64,000 nt of DNA from Oscillibacter ruminantium GH1 (lineage in GTDB: Bacteria > Bacillota > Clostridia > Oscillospirales > Oscillospiraceae), in assembly GCF_000307265.1 (NCBI RefSeq), contig NZ_DF158897.1:124001-188000 (forward strand). Direction: 5' to 3'. Position numbers and translations under genes: made by a program. The notes beneath the pieces are model-generated. The model worked only from the letters and a program-made list of their open reading frames with translations, searched no databases and was not told where the DNA came from. This document shows, one piece after another, positions 1-7,971 of the stretch (positions are counted from its first letter, which is position 1; the number at the start of each line of letters is the position of its first letter).

Positions 1-59
1 AACGTGACGCCCAAATCCCGCAAAAATGCGAGATATTCCTTAAAATCCACTTCATTCAT
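1..59 (-). CDS. Partial N-terminus of a flagellar chaperone-like gene (probably flgN)
   Basis: Only the first 19 codons are in the window, beginning MNEVDFKEYLAFLRDL and continuing off the left edge. The ATG lies 4 bases after the flgM stop, and the end of flgM supplies a GGGAGG ribosome binding site. FlgN, the export chaperone for the hook-filament junction proteins, normally follows flgM in Firmicutes. The assignment rests on position and on the short helical N-terminus, not on a motif. Confidence 0.45.
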   Translation of the reverse strand, partial: MNEVDFKEYLAFLRDLGVT

Positions 60-63
60 GGGC

Positions 64-375
64 TTAACCTCCCAGCAGCATTGCGGAGGCAATTGACGAA
101 GCATCCAGCCGATATGCGCCGCTGGCAACCTGTTCGTGCAGCTGCTGGATGTCTCCGGTGGTGGTGGCTGTGCGAACCTCCTGCACCAGACGGGCGGCCA
201 GTTCCTTCTGGAACCGGGATTCGCCGGAGGATGCACCGGAGATATTCACCTGATCGAACGCGCCGCCGGACTCCTGATTCTTTCCAACACCGCGAGCGGT
301 CTGAAAATTCTGCGCGCCGGACAGGGACTGTGCGTAGGCCGCCGCTCCGGCGGCCTCAGTTGTAATTCTCATCAT
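64..375 (-). CDS. flgM: Anti-sigma-28 factor FlgM
   Basis: 103 aa. FlgM binds and inhibits the flagellar sigma factor (sigma-28/SigD) until the hook is complete. The C-terminal half has the family pattern: a D-x-V-x-IS segment (FDQVNISGASSGE), an amphipathic helix (LAARLVQEVRTAT), and an ending of the G-x-Y-x-(L/I)-D-x-x-x-I-A-x-x-(M/L)-L type. I chose the ATG at 375 because AGGAGGCG sits just upstream; an in-frame upstream extension to 504 is Lys/Arg-rich and lacks a good site. The gene lies downstream of the che operon terminator and upstream of a flgN-like gene. Confidence 0.85.
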   Translation of the reverse strand: MMRITTEAAGAAAYAQSLSGAQNFQTARGVGKNQESGGAFDQVNISGASSGESRFQKELAARLVQEVRTATTTGDIQQLHEQVASGAYRLDASSIASAMLLGG

Positions 376-610
376 TTTTCGCCTCCTTCGTTTAGTAAGA
401 TGTTTAGATTGCTTTTTGGCTGAAGTAGCTTTTCGGTTACTTTTTTCATATTTTTGTTCCTTTATCGAGGCATTCCGCCCTTTTGGCGGCATAATAACTT
501 TCATCTACCTTTTATTTCGGCATCTCACAAAAAAACATAAGATGAAAACTGCAAAAAAACATTGATTTTATCCATTTATTTACCAACCGCCCTTCTTCTC
601 CGGCATAAAA
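376..610 (-). other. Leader region upstream of flgM
   Basis: AT-rich gap between the cheB terminator and flgM. On the minus strand, GCCGAAAT at 521-514 resembles the sigma-28 -10 element, but the expected -35 TAAA is only TTAT (540-537). A sigma-28 promoter here is therefore possible but weak. I see no gene. Confidence 0.3.
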
Positions 611-643
611 GGAAGAGCCTCCGGCATAGCCGGAGGCTCTTCC
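611..643 (-). terminator. Rho-independent terminator after cheB
   Basis: Perfect 15-bp inverted repeat (611-625 with 629-643) around a 3-base loop, followed on the minus strand by TTTTATG. It ends the cheA-cheW-cheR-cheB transcript and separates it from flgM. Confidence 0.85.
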
Positions 644-683
644 TTCCTGATTCGTATCAAATGCGGATTCCTCTGCTCTTGGC

Positions 684-1736
684 TCACAGGCTCTTCAAAT
701 ACCGCAGCAGCACGCCGGCGATATTTTCGCAGGACGCCTGAATCTGCACTGCGCCGATATCAAAGGCCACCATGGGCATTCCGTATACCACCGAAGACTC
801 CTTATCCTGCCCGATGGTATAAGCCCCGGCCTTGCGCATGGCCAAAAGCCCGTCAGATCCGTCGTGGCCCATGCCGGTCATAATAACACCCGCCATTTTG
901 CCCTTCACGCTGTCCGCCATGGACTGAAACAGTACATCTACCGACGGACGGTGGCCGCTGACCTTATCCCCCGGCTTGCAGGACACCCGATACCGGTTTC
1001 CAATCCGCACCACGCGGCACTGGAAATCGGCGGGAGCCACCAGCGCAAGGCCGCGGTGCAGCTCGTCGCCGTCCACCGCCTCCCGCACCTCCATGGCGCA
1101 CAGGCGGTCCAGCCGCTCGGCATACATCTTGGTAAACCCGACGGGCATGTGCTGCACGATTACCATAGGCGGAATGTCCGCCGGAAGGCGCTTCATCACC
1201 TCCAGCGTGGCCTCTGTCCCGCCGGTGGAAGCACCCAGCCCGATCACTGCCTGATCCAGCGTCAGCTTCGGTCCCAGCAGAGGAACGGCTCCCGGCGTTA
1301 CCACGGTCTGCGCCGCCCGGGCCGGCGCGCTGGGCCGGACCTTGGCATAGGCGGCCACCACGATCTTCTGGCTGAGGGTGGTGATAAACTCATCCTTGCT
1401 CTGGCTTCCGTCGGGCTTGCGGACAAAATCCACCGCTCCGGCGCCCAGTGCATCGAACACCCGCAGATTCAGCGACGACACCAAAATCACCGGGACCTGA
1501 TACACCGGCAGCATCTTTTTTAAAAGATCAATTCCGCTCATATCCGGCATTTCCACATCCAGCGTCATCACATCCGGACGAAGCTCCTGTACCTTGCGTT
1601 GGGCGTCCGCCGCATTAATGGCATAACCCACCACCTCAATTCTCGTCCTTGCGGACAGGCCGCTGATAATGTAACTCCGCGCAACGGCGGAATCGTCCAC
1701 CACCAGCACACGGATTACTCTTCCAGTCAATGCCAT
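684..1736 (-). CDS. cheB: Chemotaxis protein-glutamate methylesterase/deamidase CheB
   Basis: 350 aa. A response regulator that removes methyl groups from receptor glutamates and deamidates glutamines during adaptation. The N-terminal receiver domain has the acidic pair in VVDDS (residues 14-15) and the phospho-acceptor Asp60 in TLDVEMP. The C-terminal CheB domain carries the Ser-His-Asp triad in GLGASTGGTEA, VIVQHMP and GMGHDGSDG. The start at 1736 follows GAGGAG; an in-frame start at 1760 has no matching site. It is the last gene of the che operon. Confidence 0.96.
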   Translation of the reverse strand: MALTGRVIRVLVVDDSAVARSYIISGLSARTRIEVVGYAINAADAQRKVQELRPDVMTLDVEMPDMSGIDLLKKMLPVYQVPVILVSSLNLRVFDALGAGAVDFVRKPDGSQSKDEFITTLSQKIVVAAYAKVRPSAPARAAQTVVTPGAVPLLGPKLTLDQAVIGLGASTGGTEATLEVMKRLPADIPPMVIVQHMPVGFTKMYAERLDRLCAMEVREAVDGDELHRGLALVAPADFQCRVVRIGNRYRVSCKPGDKVSGHRPSVDVLFQSMADSVKGKMAGVIMTGMGHDGSDGLLAMRKAGAYTIGQDKESSVVYGMPMVAFDIGAVQIQASCENIAGVLLRYLKSL

Positions 1737-1791
1737 GTCTTTTTCTCCTCCCCGCAGCAAACGGCGCTGTGCGCAGGACCGTTTGCAGTTC

Positions 1792-2640
1792 CTAACGCTT
1801 CTGGAAAGTTGCGGGTGCCAAATAACGATATCCGGGGTTGCGCCCCATCGTCTCTGAATGGCCGATTAAAAGATACCCGCCGGGTTCCGTCGCCTCGCAA
1901 AAGCGGGCGACCAGTTCGTCCTTTGTCTGCTGATTAAAATAGATCATCACGTTTCGGCAGAAAATCACATCAAATTTCAACCGAAAACGGATGGGGTCCA
2001 TCAGGTTGAACGTCCGAAAAATCACGTTGTCCCGAATCACAGGCGCCACCTGAAACTGTCCCTCCGCGCCGGAGGGTATAAAAAATTTGGACTTCCATGT
2101 GGGCGGAATGGTGTCCGGCAGGTTATACGTTCCTGTCTGCGCCTTGGTCAGCGCCTGCTGGGAAATGTCGGTGGCCAGCACCCGGGTATCCCACTTTCCG
2201 GCTTCGGGGCCAAGGAACTCCTTGATGTACATGGAAATGGTATACGGCTCTTCGCCCGAAGCACAGCCCGCGCTCCATATAGACAGGGACTTGTCCTTCT
2301 GATGACGTTGAACGATGTCGGGCAGAATCGTGTTGCGGAAGAAATTGAAGTGTTCCTGCTCCCGCATAAAAAACGTATAGTTGGTAGTCAGCTTATTGAG
2401 CACCAGCTCCACGTCTGCCGGGTCCTGTTTCTGAAGCAGATGGTCAATGAAGGGACCAAAGCTGTCGTAACCTTTGCTTTTAATCGTATAGGAGAGCCGC
2501 CCGGAAATAAGCTGCTGCTTTTTGCTCAGGTCGATCCCATAGTGCTGCTGGATAAAATTCACCAGACGGTGAAAGTCCTTGTCGGTAATCGCCAGTGGGG
2601 CAAAGGAGGACTCGCCGTTCTTCAGCTCCGTTTCGCCCAT
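1792..2640 (-). CDS. cheR: Chemotaxis protein methyltransferase CheR
   Basis: 282 aa. An SAM-dependent glutamate O-methyltransferase acting on chemoreceptors. It has the helical CheR N-terminal domain (about residues 15-75) and the SAM-binding signature WSAGCASGEEPYT, then IFCRNVMIYF. The ATG at 2640 is preferred because GGAGA lies 8 bases upstream; a TTG at 2646 overlapping the cheW stop is too close to that site. Translational coupling with cheW is likely. Confidence 0.95.
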   Translation of the reverse strand: MGETELKNGESSFAPLAITDKDFHRLVNFIQQHYGIDLSKKQQLISGRLSYTIKSKGYDSFGPFIDHLLQKQDPADVELVLNKLTTNYTFFMREQEHFNFFRNTILPDIVQRHQKDKSLSIWSAGCASGEEPYTISMYIKEFLGPEAGKWDTRVLATDISQQALTKAQTGTYNLPDTIPPTWKSKFFIPSGAEGQFQVAPVIRDNVIFRTFNLMDPIRFRLKFDVIFCRNVMIYFNQQTKDELVARFCEATEPGGYLLIGHSETMGRNPGYRYLAPATFQKR

Positions 2641-2642
2641 AC

Positions 2643-3110
2643 TCAATTCTCCAGCAGGGCTGCGCTATCCAGCTCCAGCATGGTTCCGCCGCTTGGCAGA
2701 GAACTCATGCCGCACATCAGCTTTTGTCTGTTGGTGGAGGGCATGGGCAGGATGGAGCTGCGTGGCAGCTTCACCATCTGATCGACTCTGTCCACCAAAA
2801 TGCCCAGCTGCGTGCCGCTGATATTCAGCACGATGATGGACTTTTCCTCTGCGCTGGGCTTGCCCAGCCGCAGACGGACGCTGACGACGGGAACCACCTC
2901 GCCGCGCAGGTTGATGATGCCGCAGACATAGTTTGGCAGCATGGGAAGGGAGGTGATGCTCTGGTTAATCAGAGTCTCCACCACGCAGTCCACCCGGACG
3001 CCCACCTGCAGCGCGTCGCACTGGAATACCAGAAACTGCTCAAGCTCCTCCTCCATTTGTGCCCGTGCGGAGGTTCCGTCGTTCATCGAATTCATGGTTG
3101 CATTCGCCAT
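2643..3110 (-). CDS. cheW: Chemotaxis coupling protein CheW
   Basis: 155 aa. The adaptor that links the CheA kinase to chemoreceptors. One CheW/SH3-like domain spans most of the protein, with typical segments (VVETLI..ITSLPMLPNYVCG, INLRGEVVPVV, LGILVDRVDQMV). The first 20 residues are a variable tail. It lies between cheA and cheR, and the gap to cheA is 35 bases. Confidence 0.94.
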   Translation of the reverse strand: MANATMNSMNDGTSARAQMEEELEQFLVFQCDALQVGVRVDCVVETLINQSITSLPMLPNYVCGIINLRGEVVPVVSVRLRLGKPSAEEKSIIVLNISGTQLGILVDRVDQMVKLPRSSILPMPSTNRQKLMCGMSSLPSGGTMLELDSAALLEN

Positions 3111-3145
3111 ATCTCATGATCCTCTCTTTCTGTTCCGCGCCGCGC

Positions 3146-5272
3146 TCACTGTACGGCCGAGTAGAGATTGGACACGTCCAGAATCACGCTGATGTTGCCA
3201 TCGCCCAAAATCGTGCAGCCGGTGATCCCGTGTTGCTTGATGTTAAAAGTATTGATATAATTGGGAAGAGGCTTCACAACCACCTGCTGCTCGCCCATCA
3301 GCTCGTCCACAAACAGGCAGTAGGTACACTCGCCGGACTCCACCCACATCAGGATGCCGTCTTCAATTTTATCGCACCCGCTGTCCAGCCCATAGGCGTC
3401 CTTCACGCGGATCACGGAATAGAAATTGTCCATGACCTTTACCATCTCGCCCCGTGCGGCGTCGTGGATAATGTCGCTGTCGCTCATCTTGAAGGACTGG
3501 CGGACGTTGTTGATGGGAATTGTGAAGATCGAGGAGCCGACGGAAACCTCCATCCCGTCCAAAATCGCCATGGTCAGGGGGATCTTCAGCGTGGTGGTCA
3601 TGCCCTTGCCCGGCTCGCTGGTCAGCACCACGGTGCCGCCCACTTCCTCCACGTTTTTCTTGACCACATCCATGCCAACGCCCCGGCCGGAAAATTCCGT
3701 CACCTCGGTGTTGGTGGAAAAGCCCGGCATCAGCAGGAAGTTGATGATTTCCTTGCGGCTGTATTCGATCTCGGGATTGGCAAGCCCCGCGTCGATGGCC
3801 TTTTTCAGCACCTTGTCATAGTCCACGCCCTGACCGTCGTCCTTCACCTGAATGATGACTTCGCCGCCGGTATGGCTGGCGGAGAGGATGATTTCGCCTT
3901 CCGGGTCCTTGCCTGCGGCGATGCGCTCCTCTTCCGTTTCCTCGATCCCATGGTCCATGGAGTTGCGGACAATGTGCATCAGCGGATCGCCGATGCCGTC
4001 TACAATGGTCTTGTCCACTTCCGTGTCTTCGCCCACAAGAGTCAGCCGCACCTTTTTACCCAGCTTTTTGCCCATATCGCGAACGATGCGCTGCATCTTC
4101 TGGAAGGTGGCCAGCACCGGCACCATGCGCAGGGACATGGAAACGTCCTGCAGTTCATCCGTGAGCTTGCGCAGCTGCCGGGCGGACTTTGTGAAGTTAT
4201 CCAGTTTCATGCCCTTCAGATCGGGAGACGCCGTGACCATAGACTCTGTAATTACGATTTCGCCAACCACGTCCATCAGCTGGTTCAGCTTGCTGAGGTT
4301 CACGCTGATGAGGCTCTCTTTCGGATGATTTCCCATTCCCTGCCCGGCGGCGGGGGCGTCAGCGGCGGCAGGCGCACGCTTGTCGGTCGTTGTTTTCTGC
4401 GCGGGCTTGGGCGGGGTTGCACTGCTCTGCCTCGCGGCGGGCTGGCTTTTTTTCTCCGCCGCGGCGGCGGGTTCGGATTCCTTCTCCTGTTCGTGCGCAG
4501 TCGCGGGGCCATCAAATGCCTGATACCCCCGGACAGAACCGGACCCGGACACCACCTGAATGGCTCCGGCGCGATCCACCGCCTTTTTGAAAGACAGCAC
4601 GAAGCCTTGCGCTACAATTGTCTCGGCCGTGGCGGGATTGGACTCCACATCCTCAGGGGAACATGTGAAGTTTTCCTCACCGCAGATACTGCGAAGCTCC
4701 GTCACCAGCATGAACGCCCGCAGATTCTCCATCCCCACGCCCTCGTCAAAGAAGACGCGCAGTCCATATGGGAATCCCGCTTCCGTCGTCTCCGGGGCGG
4801 CGGGCGCGGCAACGCTTGCAGGCGTAGATGCATCCGCATGTTCGCTGCTGTCCGCGTCGCCTTGAATTTTAGCGATCAGACTATTAATTTTTCCCAATAG
4901 TTTGTCGATGTCATTTGATAGAAGCTGACCGTTCTGGATCTTTTCCACTTCGCCGCGGAAAAAGTCGATTGCCATAAACATCATATCGAACAGCAGCGCC
5001 CGATCCGGGTCCGGCACCACGTCGATTGACTTTTCGCGGATGATGAAGAACATGTCCTCAATCCGATGCGCCACTGTGGCCAAAGATTCATACTCCATCA
5101 TGGCGGAAGCGCCCTTAATGGTATGCATGATGCGGAAAATTTCGTTGACGTCGCTTTCCGTGAACGTGTCTGCCTGTTCCGCCGCAAGGACAATGCTGTC
5201 TAACTGCTCCAGCAGGGTATTTGTCTCGTACAGGTATGTGTCCAGGATGCTTTCGTTTCCACTATTGTCCAT
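3146..5272 (-). CDS. cheA: Chemotaxis histidine kinase CheA
   Basis: 708 aa. Receptor-coupled kinase that phosphorylates CheY and CheB. Domain order: P1/Hpt with phospho-acceptor His50 (RIMHTIKGAS); a P2-like CheY-docking domain around residues 155-245; a long Ala/Pro/Lys-rich linker; P3 dimerisation helices (SVNLSKLNQLMDVVGEIVI); P4 ATPase with N box (HIVRNSMDHGIE) and G boxes (DDGQGV, GRGVGMDVV); and a C-terminal P5 CheW-like domain. All catalytic motifs look intact. It is the first gene of the che operon, with a sigma-28-like promoter upstream. Confidence 0.97.
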   Translation of the reverse strand: MDNSGNESILDTYLYETNTLLEQLDSIVLAAEQADTFTESDVNEIFRIMHTIKGASAMMEYESLATVAHRIEDMFFIIREKSIDVVPDPDRALLFDMMFMAIDFFRGEVEKIQNGQLLSNDIDKLLGKINSLIAKIQGDADSSEHADASTPASVAAPAAPETTEAGFPYGLRVFFDEGVGMENLRAFMLVTELRSICGEENFTCSPEDVESNPATAETIVAQGFVLSFKKAVDRAGAIQVVSGSGSVRGYQAFDGPATAHEQEKESEPAAAAEKKSQPAARQSSATPPKPAQKTTTDKRAPAAADAPAAGQGMGNHPKESLISVNLSKLNQLMDVVGEIVITESMVTASPDLKGMKLDNFTKSARQLRKLTDELQDVSMSLRMVPVLATFQKMQRIVRDMGKKLGKKVRLTLVGEDTEVDKTIVDGIGDPLMHIVRNSMDHGIEETEEERIAAGKDPEGEIILSASHTGGEVIIQVKDDGQGVDYDKVLKKAIDAGLANPEIEYSRKEIINFLLMPGFSTNTEVTEFSGRGVGMDVVKKNVEEVGGTVVLTSEPGKGMTTTLKIPLTMAILDGMEVSVGSSIFTIPINNVRQSFKMSDSDIIHDAARGEMVKVMDNFYSVIRVKDAYGLDSGCDKIEDGILMWVESGECTYCLFVDELMGEQQVVVKPLPNYINTFNIKQHGITGCTILGDGNISVILDVSNLYSAVQ

Positions 5273-5343
5273 AAAAAGCCGCCTTTCTCTCTTTATCAGG
5301 GCAGAATGTTGGGGCCGCCCAAAATATCCGGTATTTATGTTGT

Positions 5344-5370
5344 ATATCGTCAGCTTACGGAAAAAGTTAA
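5344..5370 (-). promoter_or_regulatory. Candidate sigma-28 (SigD) promoter for the che operon
   Basis: On the minus strand TTAA (5370-5367), a 15-base spacer and GACGATAT (5351-5344) match the flagellar sigma consensus TAAA-N15-GCCGATAT at most positions, about 70 bases before cheA. Class III control of che genes by sigma-28 is normal in Firmicutes. Confidence 0.5.
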
Positions 5371-5537
5371 CACCTTCGGATGAGATTTCCGAAAGCGGAT
5401 TTCCCCGTATCCAAGAGTTGCTAAATTCTCCTGTATTTTACATAGTATAATGTTTTTCGCGCCCGTCGTCAACGAATTGATTCTAAAATCATTTTGCAAG
5501 TGCAAAATTTTCAAAATAATGAAACGGAGCTGAGTCT

Positions 5538-6998
5538 ATGCCGGAAATTATGAACGTCACCAATCCCGTCCCCGGGTATGATACTGCTGCCAGCAGCCGT
5601 GCGATTCCCAACGCGGCCAATGATCCCAACATTCAAAACGTTCCCAATCCGAGCCGGGTCAACCGTCCGGATTCCAACAGCGGCCAGCAGCACAGCGCCG
5701 GTGAGGACTCCGGCTCCTTCCCTCTGCGGTACGACTCCAACTTCCAGTCCTTCCTCCAGCGGGTCACAGAGAGCGGCGACAGCGTCTCGGCCGATCTGCT
5801 CCGTTCCCTGATGGGCGGGTCCCAAACCGTGGTGTCTTCCGGTCTGCGGGCCGGAACGGCGGGGGACCTCTCCCAGATTCTGCACATGCTCCAGATGAGC
5901 GAAGGGGAATTTTTGCAGTTCCTCCAGGATCAGGTCACCTCCGGCAGCCGCTTCGGCGGGCCGCTGTTCGGTGTTTTGCGCAACGCCTACCGCTCCAGCG
6001 ACTCGCAGAGTCTGCGCAGCGATATCCTTCAATTCCTCAAGCAGTACAGCGATTATTCCTCCACCGGTCACATCGAGGATAATCTTCTGCGCAGTCTGAA
6101 CCGAATTACCGCCTCCCTTCCCCGCAGCTGGGGCGCGCAGGTGGCGGATTTTATGGGGCAGCTGCAAAACCGGATGGCTGCCGGCGACCGGGCCGGGGCG
6201 CTGAAGCTCCTTCAGGGGCAGATTCTTCCCTACCTCTCGGACTATGTCTCCCGGTCCCACGACATGGGCCGGGTTCGCTCGGCCCTGTCCATGCTGACGC
6301 TGGATATCGCCCGGTATGAAAACGGATCGCAGGAAGGGGTTTTGCAGGCCCTGCGCCAGCTTTTAAACTACGGCTCTCTGCGGGACGCTCTGGGCGGCGA
6401 TCTGCGGGGCGCGGGGGACGCGGTTCTTCTTCAGTTGCTCAAGAGCACTCCCTTTGAGCGGGTGGGACGCACCAACGTCTTTGCCGATCAGTTGGCGTCC
6501 GCCGCGGATTTGGCTCTGCGGGGCGCCGCCGGAACAGAGGCGCAGGCCCAGTTTCAGGCCATGGTTTCCTCCATGCTGGTGAATGAAAGTGTGTATATGA
6601 CCGTCAACCATTATATTCTTCCGCTTGTATGGAATGGAAGAATGATGTATTCTGAGATGTGGGTAGATCCGGATGCGGACAAGGACACCGATCAGCCCTT
6701 TATCCAGCGGGACGGGGAGCGCACTCTCCGCTTTTTGCTGAAGGCCGATATCCAGTCTTTGGGGCTTTTTGATATCGTGGTCACCAGCCGCGCAAACTCT
6801 GTGGATCTGGCGGTGCGGTGCCCTGAATCCGTGGCCCCGTTCTCCGAGATCATCCGCGGGTCCCTGACGGCAATTTTGTCGGATAACGGACTGAGCATTG
6901 GGTCCGTGGACGTGAAAAAAATGACCAAGTCCTTGACGGTTTCCGAAATTTTTCCTAAAATCTTTGATGGAAAGGACAGTATTAATGTCAGAGCCTGA
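5538..6998 (+). CDS. FliK-like (hook-length control domain) protein
   Basis: 486 aa. The N-terminal 60 residues are Asn/Pro/Ser-rich and low complexity, and the middle is helical. The last ~130 residues resemble the Flg_hook domain of FliK: LPLVWNGRMMYSEMWVD, then a strand LRFLLKADIQSLGLFDIVV and a closing helix-strand unit ending in V-D-V. It is followed immediately by an FlhB-C-like gene, the arrangement of B. subtilis ylqG-ylqH. The start at 5538 has CGGAGC upstream. It is a second FliK-type protein besides the one in the fla operon. The role in substrate switching is inferred. Confidence 0.6.
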   Translation: MPEIMNVTNPVPGYDTAASSRAIPNAANDPNIQNVPNPSRVNRPDSNSGQQHSAGEDSGSFPLRYDSNFQSFLQRVTESGDSVSADLLRSLMGGSQTVVSSGLRAGTAGDLSQILHMLQMSEGEFLQFLQDQVTSGSRFGGPLFGVLRNAYRSSDSQSLRSDILQFLKQYSDYSSTGHIEDNLLRSLNRITASLPRSWGAQVADFMGQLQNRMAAGDRAGALKLLQGQILPYLSDYVSRSHDMGRVRSALSMLTLDIARYENGSQEGVLQALRQLLNYGSLRDALGGDLRGAGDAVLLQLLKSTPFERVGRTNVFADQLASAADLALRGAAGTEAQAQFQAMVSSMLVNESVYMTVNHYILPLVWNGRMMYSEMWVDPDADKDTDQPFIQRDGERTLRFLLKADIQSLGLFDIVVTSRANSVDLAVRCPESVAPFSEIIRGSLTAILSDNGLSIGSVDVKKMTKSLTVSEIFPKIFDGKDSINVRA

Positions 6999-7314
6999 GA
7001 ATAAAAGAGCGTCCGCCGGGCGGGCCGTCGCCCTCCAATATGGGAGCAATTCCGCGCCGGTGGTGGTGGCCTCCGGCATGGGATATCTGGCGGAAAAAAT
7101 TGTGGAAGTGGCCGCGGACAGCGGCGTTCCCGTCTATGAGGACAATTCGCTGGCCACCATGCTCTCCCAGTTGGAGCTGGGGCAGGAGATTCCTCCGTCC
7201 CTTTATCAGGCCATCGTGGACATTTACGTGTATTTTCTGGAGTTTGACCCCGCCCATCCCGATCAACCGAGACGGCCGCATACGCCGCCATCCATTCCAC
7301 AAAAGGGGGAGTGA
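6985..7314 (+). CDS. FlhB-like protein (cytoplasmic-domain paralogue, YlqH type)
   Basis: 109 aa. It resembles only the C-terminal cytoplasmic domain of the export gate protein FlhB: RAVALQYG, SAPVVVASGMGYLAEKIVEVA, GVPVYEDNSLATML and EIPPSLYQAIVDI. There are no membrane segments, and the NPTH autocleavage motif that precedes AVALxY in FlhB is absent. The ATG overlaps the end of the preceding gene by 14 bases and follows AAAGGA. Small FlhB-C paralogues paired with FliK-like proteins are known in Bacilli and Clostridia; their function is poorly defined. Confidence 0.8.
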   Translation: MSEPENKRASAGRAVALQYGSNSAPVVVASGMGYLAEKIVEVAADSGVPVYEDNSLATMLSQLELGQEIPPSLYQAIVDIYVYFLEFDPAHPDQPRRPHTPPSIPQKGE

Positions 7315-7317
7315 CCA

Positions 7318-7917
7318 ATGCCCGGTTACCGATACCGCTACATGATCTCTGACAGCCAGAACGAACCGCTGGCCCGCGCCATTCTGGAAACACCGCCAAA
7401 CAGCAAAATTTGGAACATTCAAATTCTGGATGATGATTTGGAGCAGGTTTTGGAGCATGAAATCATCAACCTGATTTCCTTGAACGCGGATCATCCGGAT
7501 ATGACCGGCCGCATTCTCTCCAGCGATCATGTCAATATGATCAAGGTGGAGCCGGTGAACCTCTTGGGGGAATCTCTGCGGCAGAATCTGCGGGTTCCCG
7601 CTCGGTTTGACAGCTTTCTCTATCCCGTCTCCGGCTCTTGGACCGGACGCGTTCCCATCATCTGCCACGATTTGAGCTGCGGCGGCATCGCCTTTTTCTG
7701 CTACTTCCAGCTCCGCATCGCGGAGGAGGTGGAGCTGGTGATCCCCATCACCTCTCAGCCGGTGATTTTGCGGGCGCGGATTCTGCGCCTGCGGCCCTCC
7801 AACTCCAACATTCCCCTTTACTCCGCCAAGTTTTTAGGTCTGATCCACGATGAGGAAGTCATCGTGCGGGAGGCTGTTTTTTCCCAGCAGATTGCAAATC
7901 GAGGCGCGCGGAAATAA
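7318..7917 (+). CDS. PilZ domain protein 1 (c-di-GMP receptor candidate)
   Basis: 199 aa, cytoplasmic. The N-terminal ~85 residues form a YcgR-like leader domain. The PilZ domain begins with RxxxR (RQNLR, residues 88-92) and the second c-di-GMP contact D-x-S-x-x-G (DLSCGG, 118-123), and ends with YSAKFLGL. Both ligand motifs are intact, so c-di-GMP binding is likely. It follows the FlhB-like gene by 3 bases, with a GGGGGAG site, so it probably belongs to the same transcript. The target (flagellar brake or surface export) is unknown. Confidence 0.85.
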   Translation: MPGYRYRYMISDSQNEPLARAILETPPNSKIWNIQILDDDLEQVLEHEIINLISLNADHPDMTGRILSSDHVNMIKVEPVNLLGESLRQNLRVPARFDSFLYPVSGSWTGRVPIICHDLSCGGIAFFCYFQLRIAEEVELVIPITSQPVILRARILRLRPSNSNIPLYSAKFLGLIHDEEVIVREAVFSQQIANRGARK

Positions 7918-7971
7918 CGCCGCCCTCCATAGAGATAAAACGCACTTGAGATCAGAAAGGAAAGCCTCACT

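Noticed and set aside
3059..4900. Long plus-strand open frame (613 codons) opposite cheA
   Set aside because: It is antisense to the fully motif-supported cheA, is His/Gly/Arg-rich and has no ribosome binding site; a shadow of GC-rich codon use.
5418..5451. Sigma-A promoter for the FliK-like gene at 5538
   Set aside because: A perfect TATAAT (5446-5451) is present but the only TTGCTA is 22 bases away, too far, so I did not list it.
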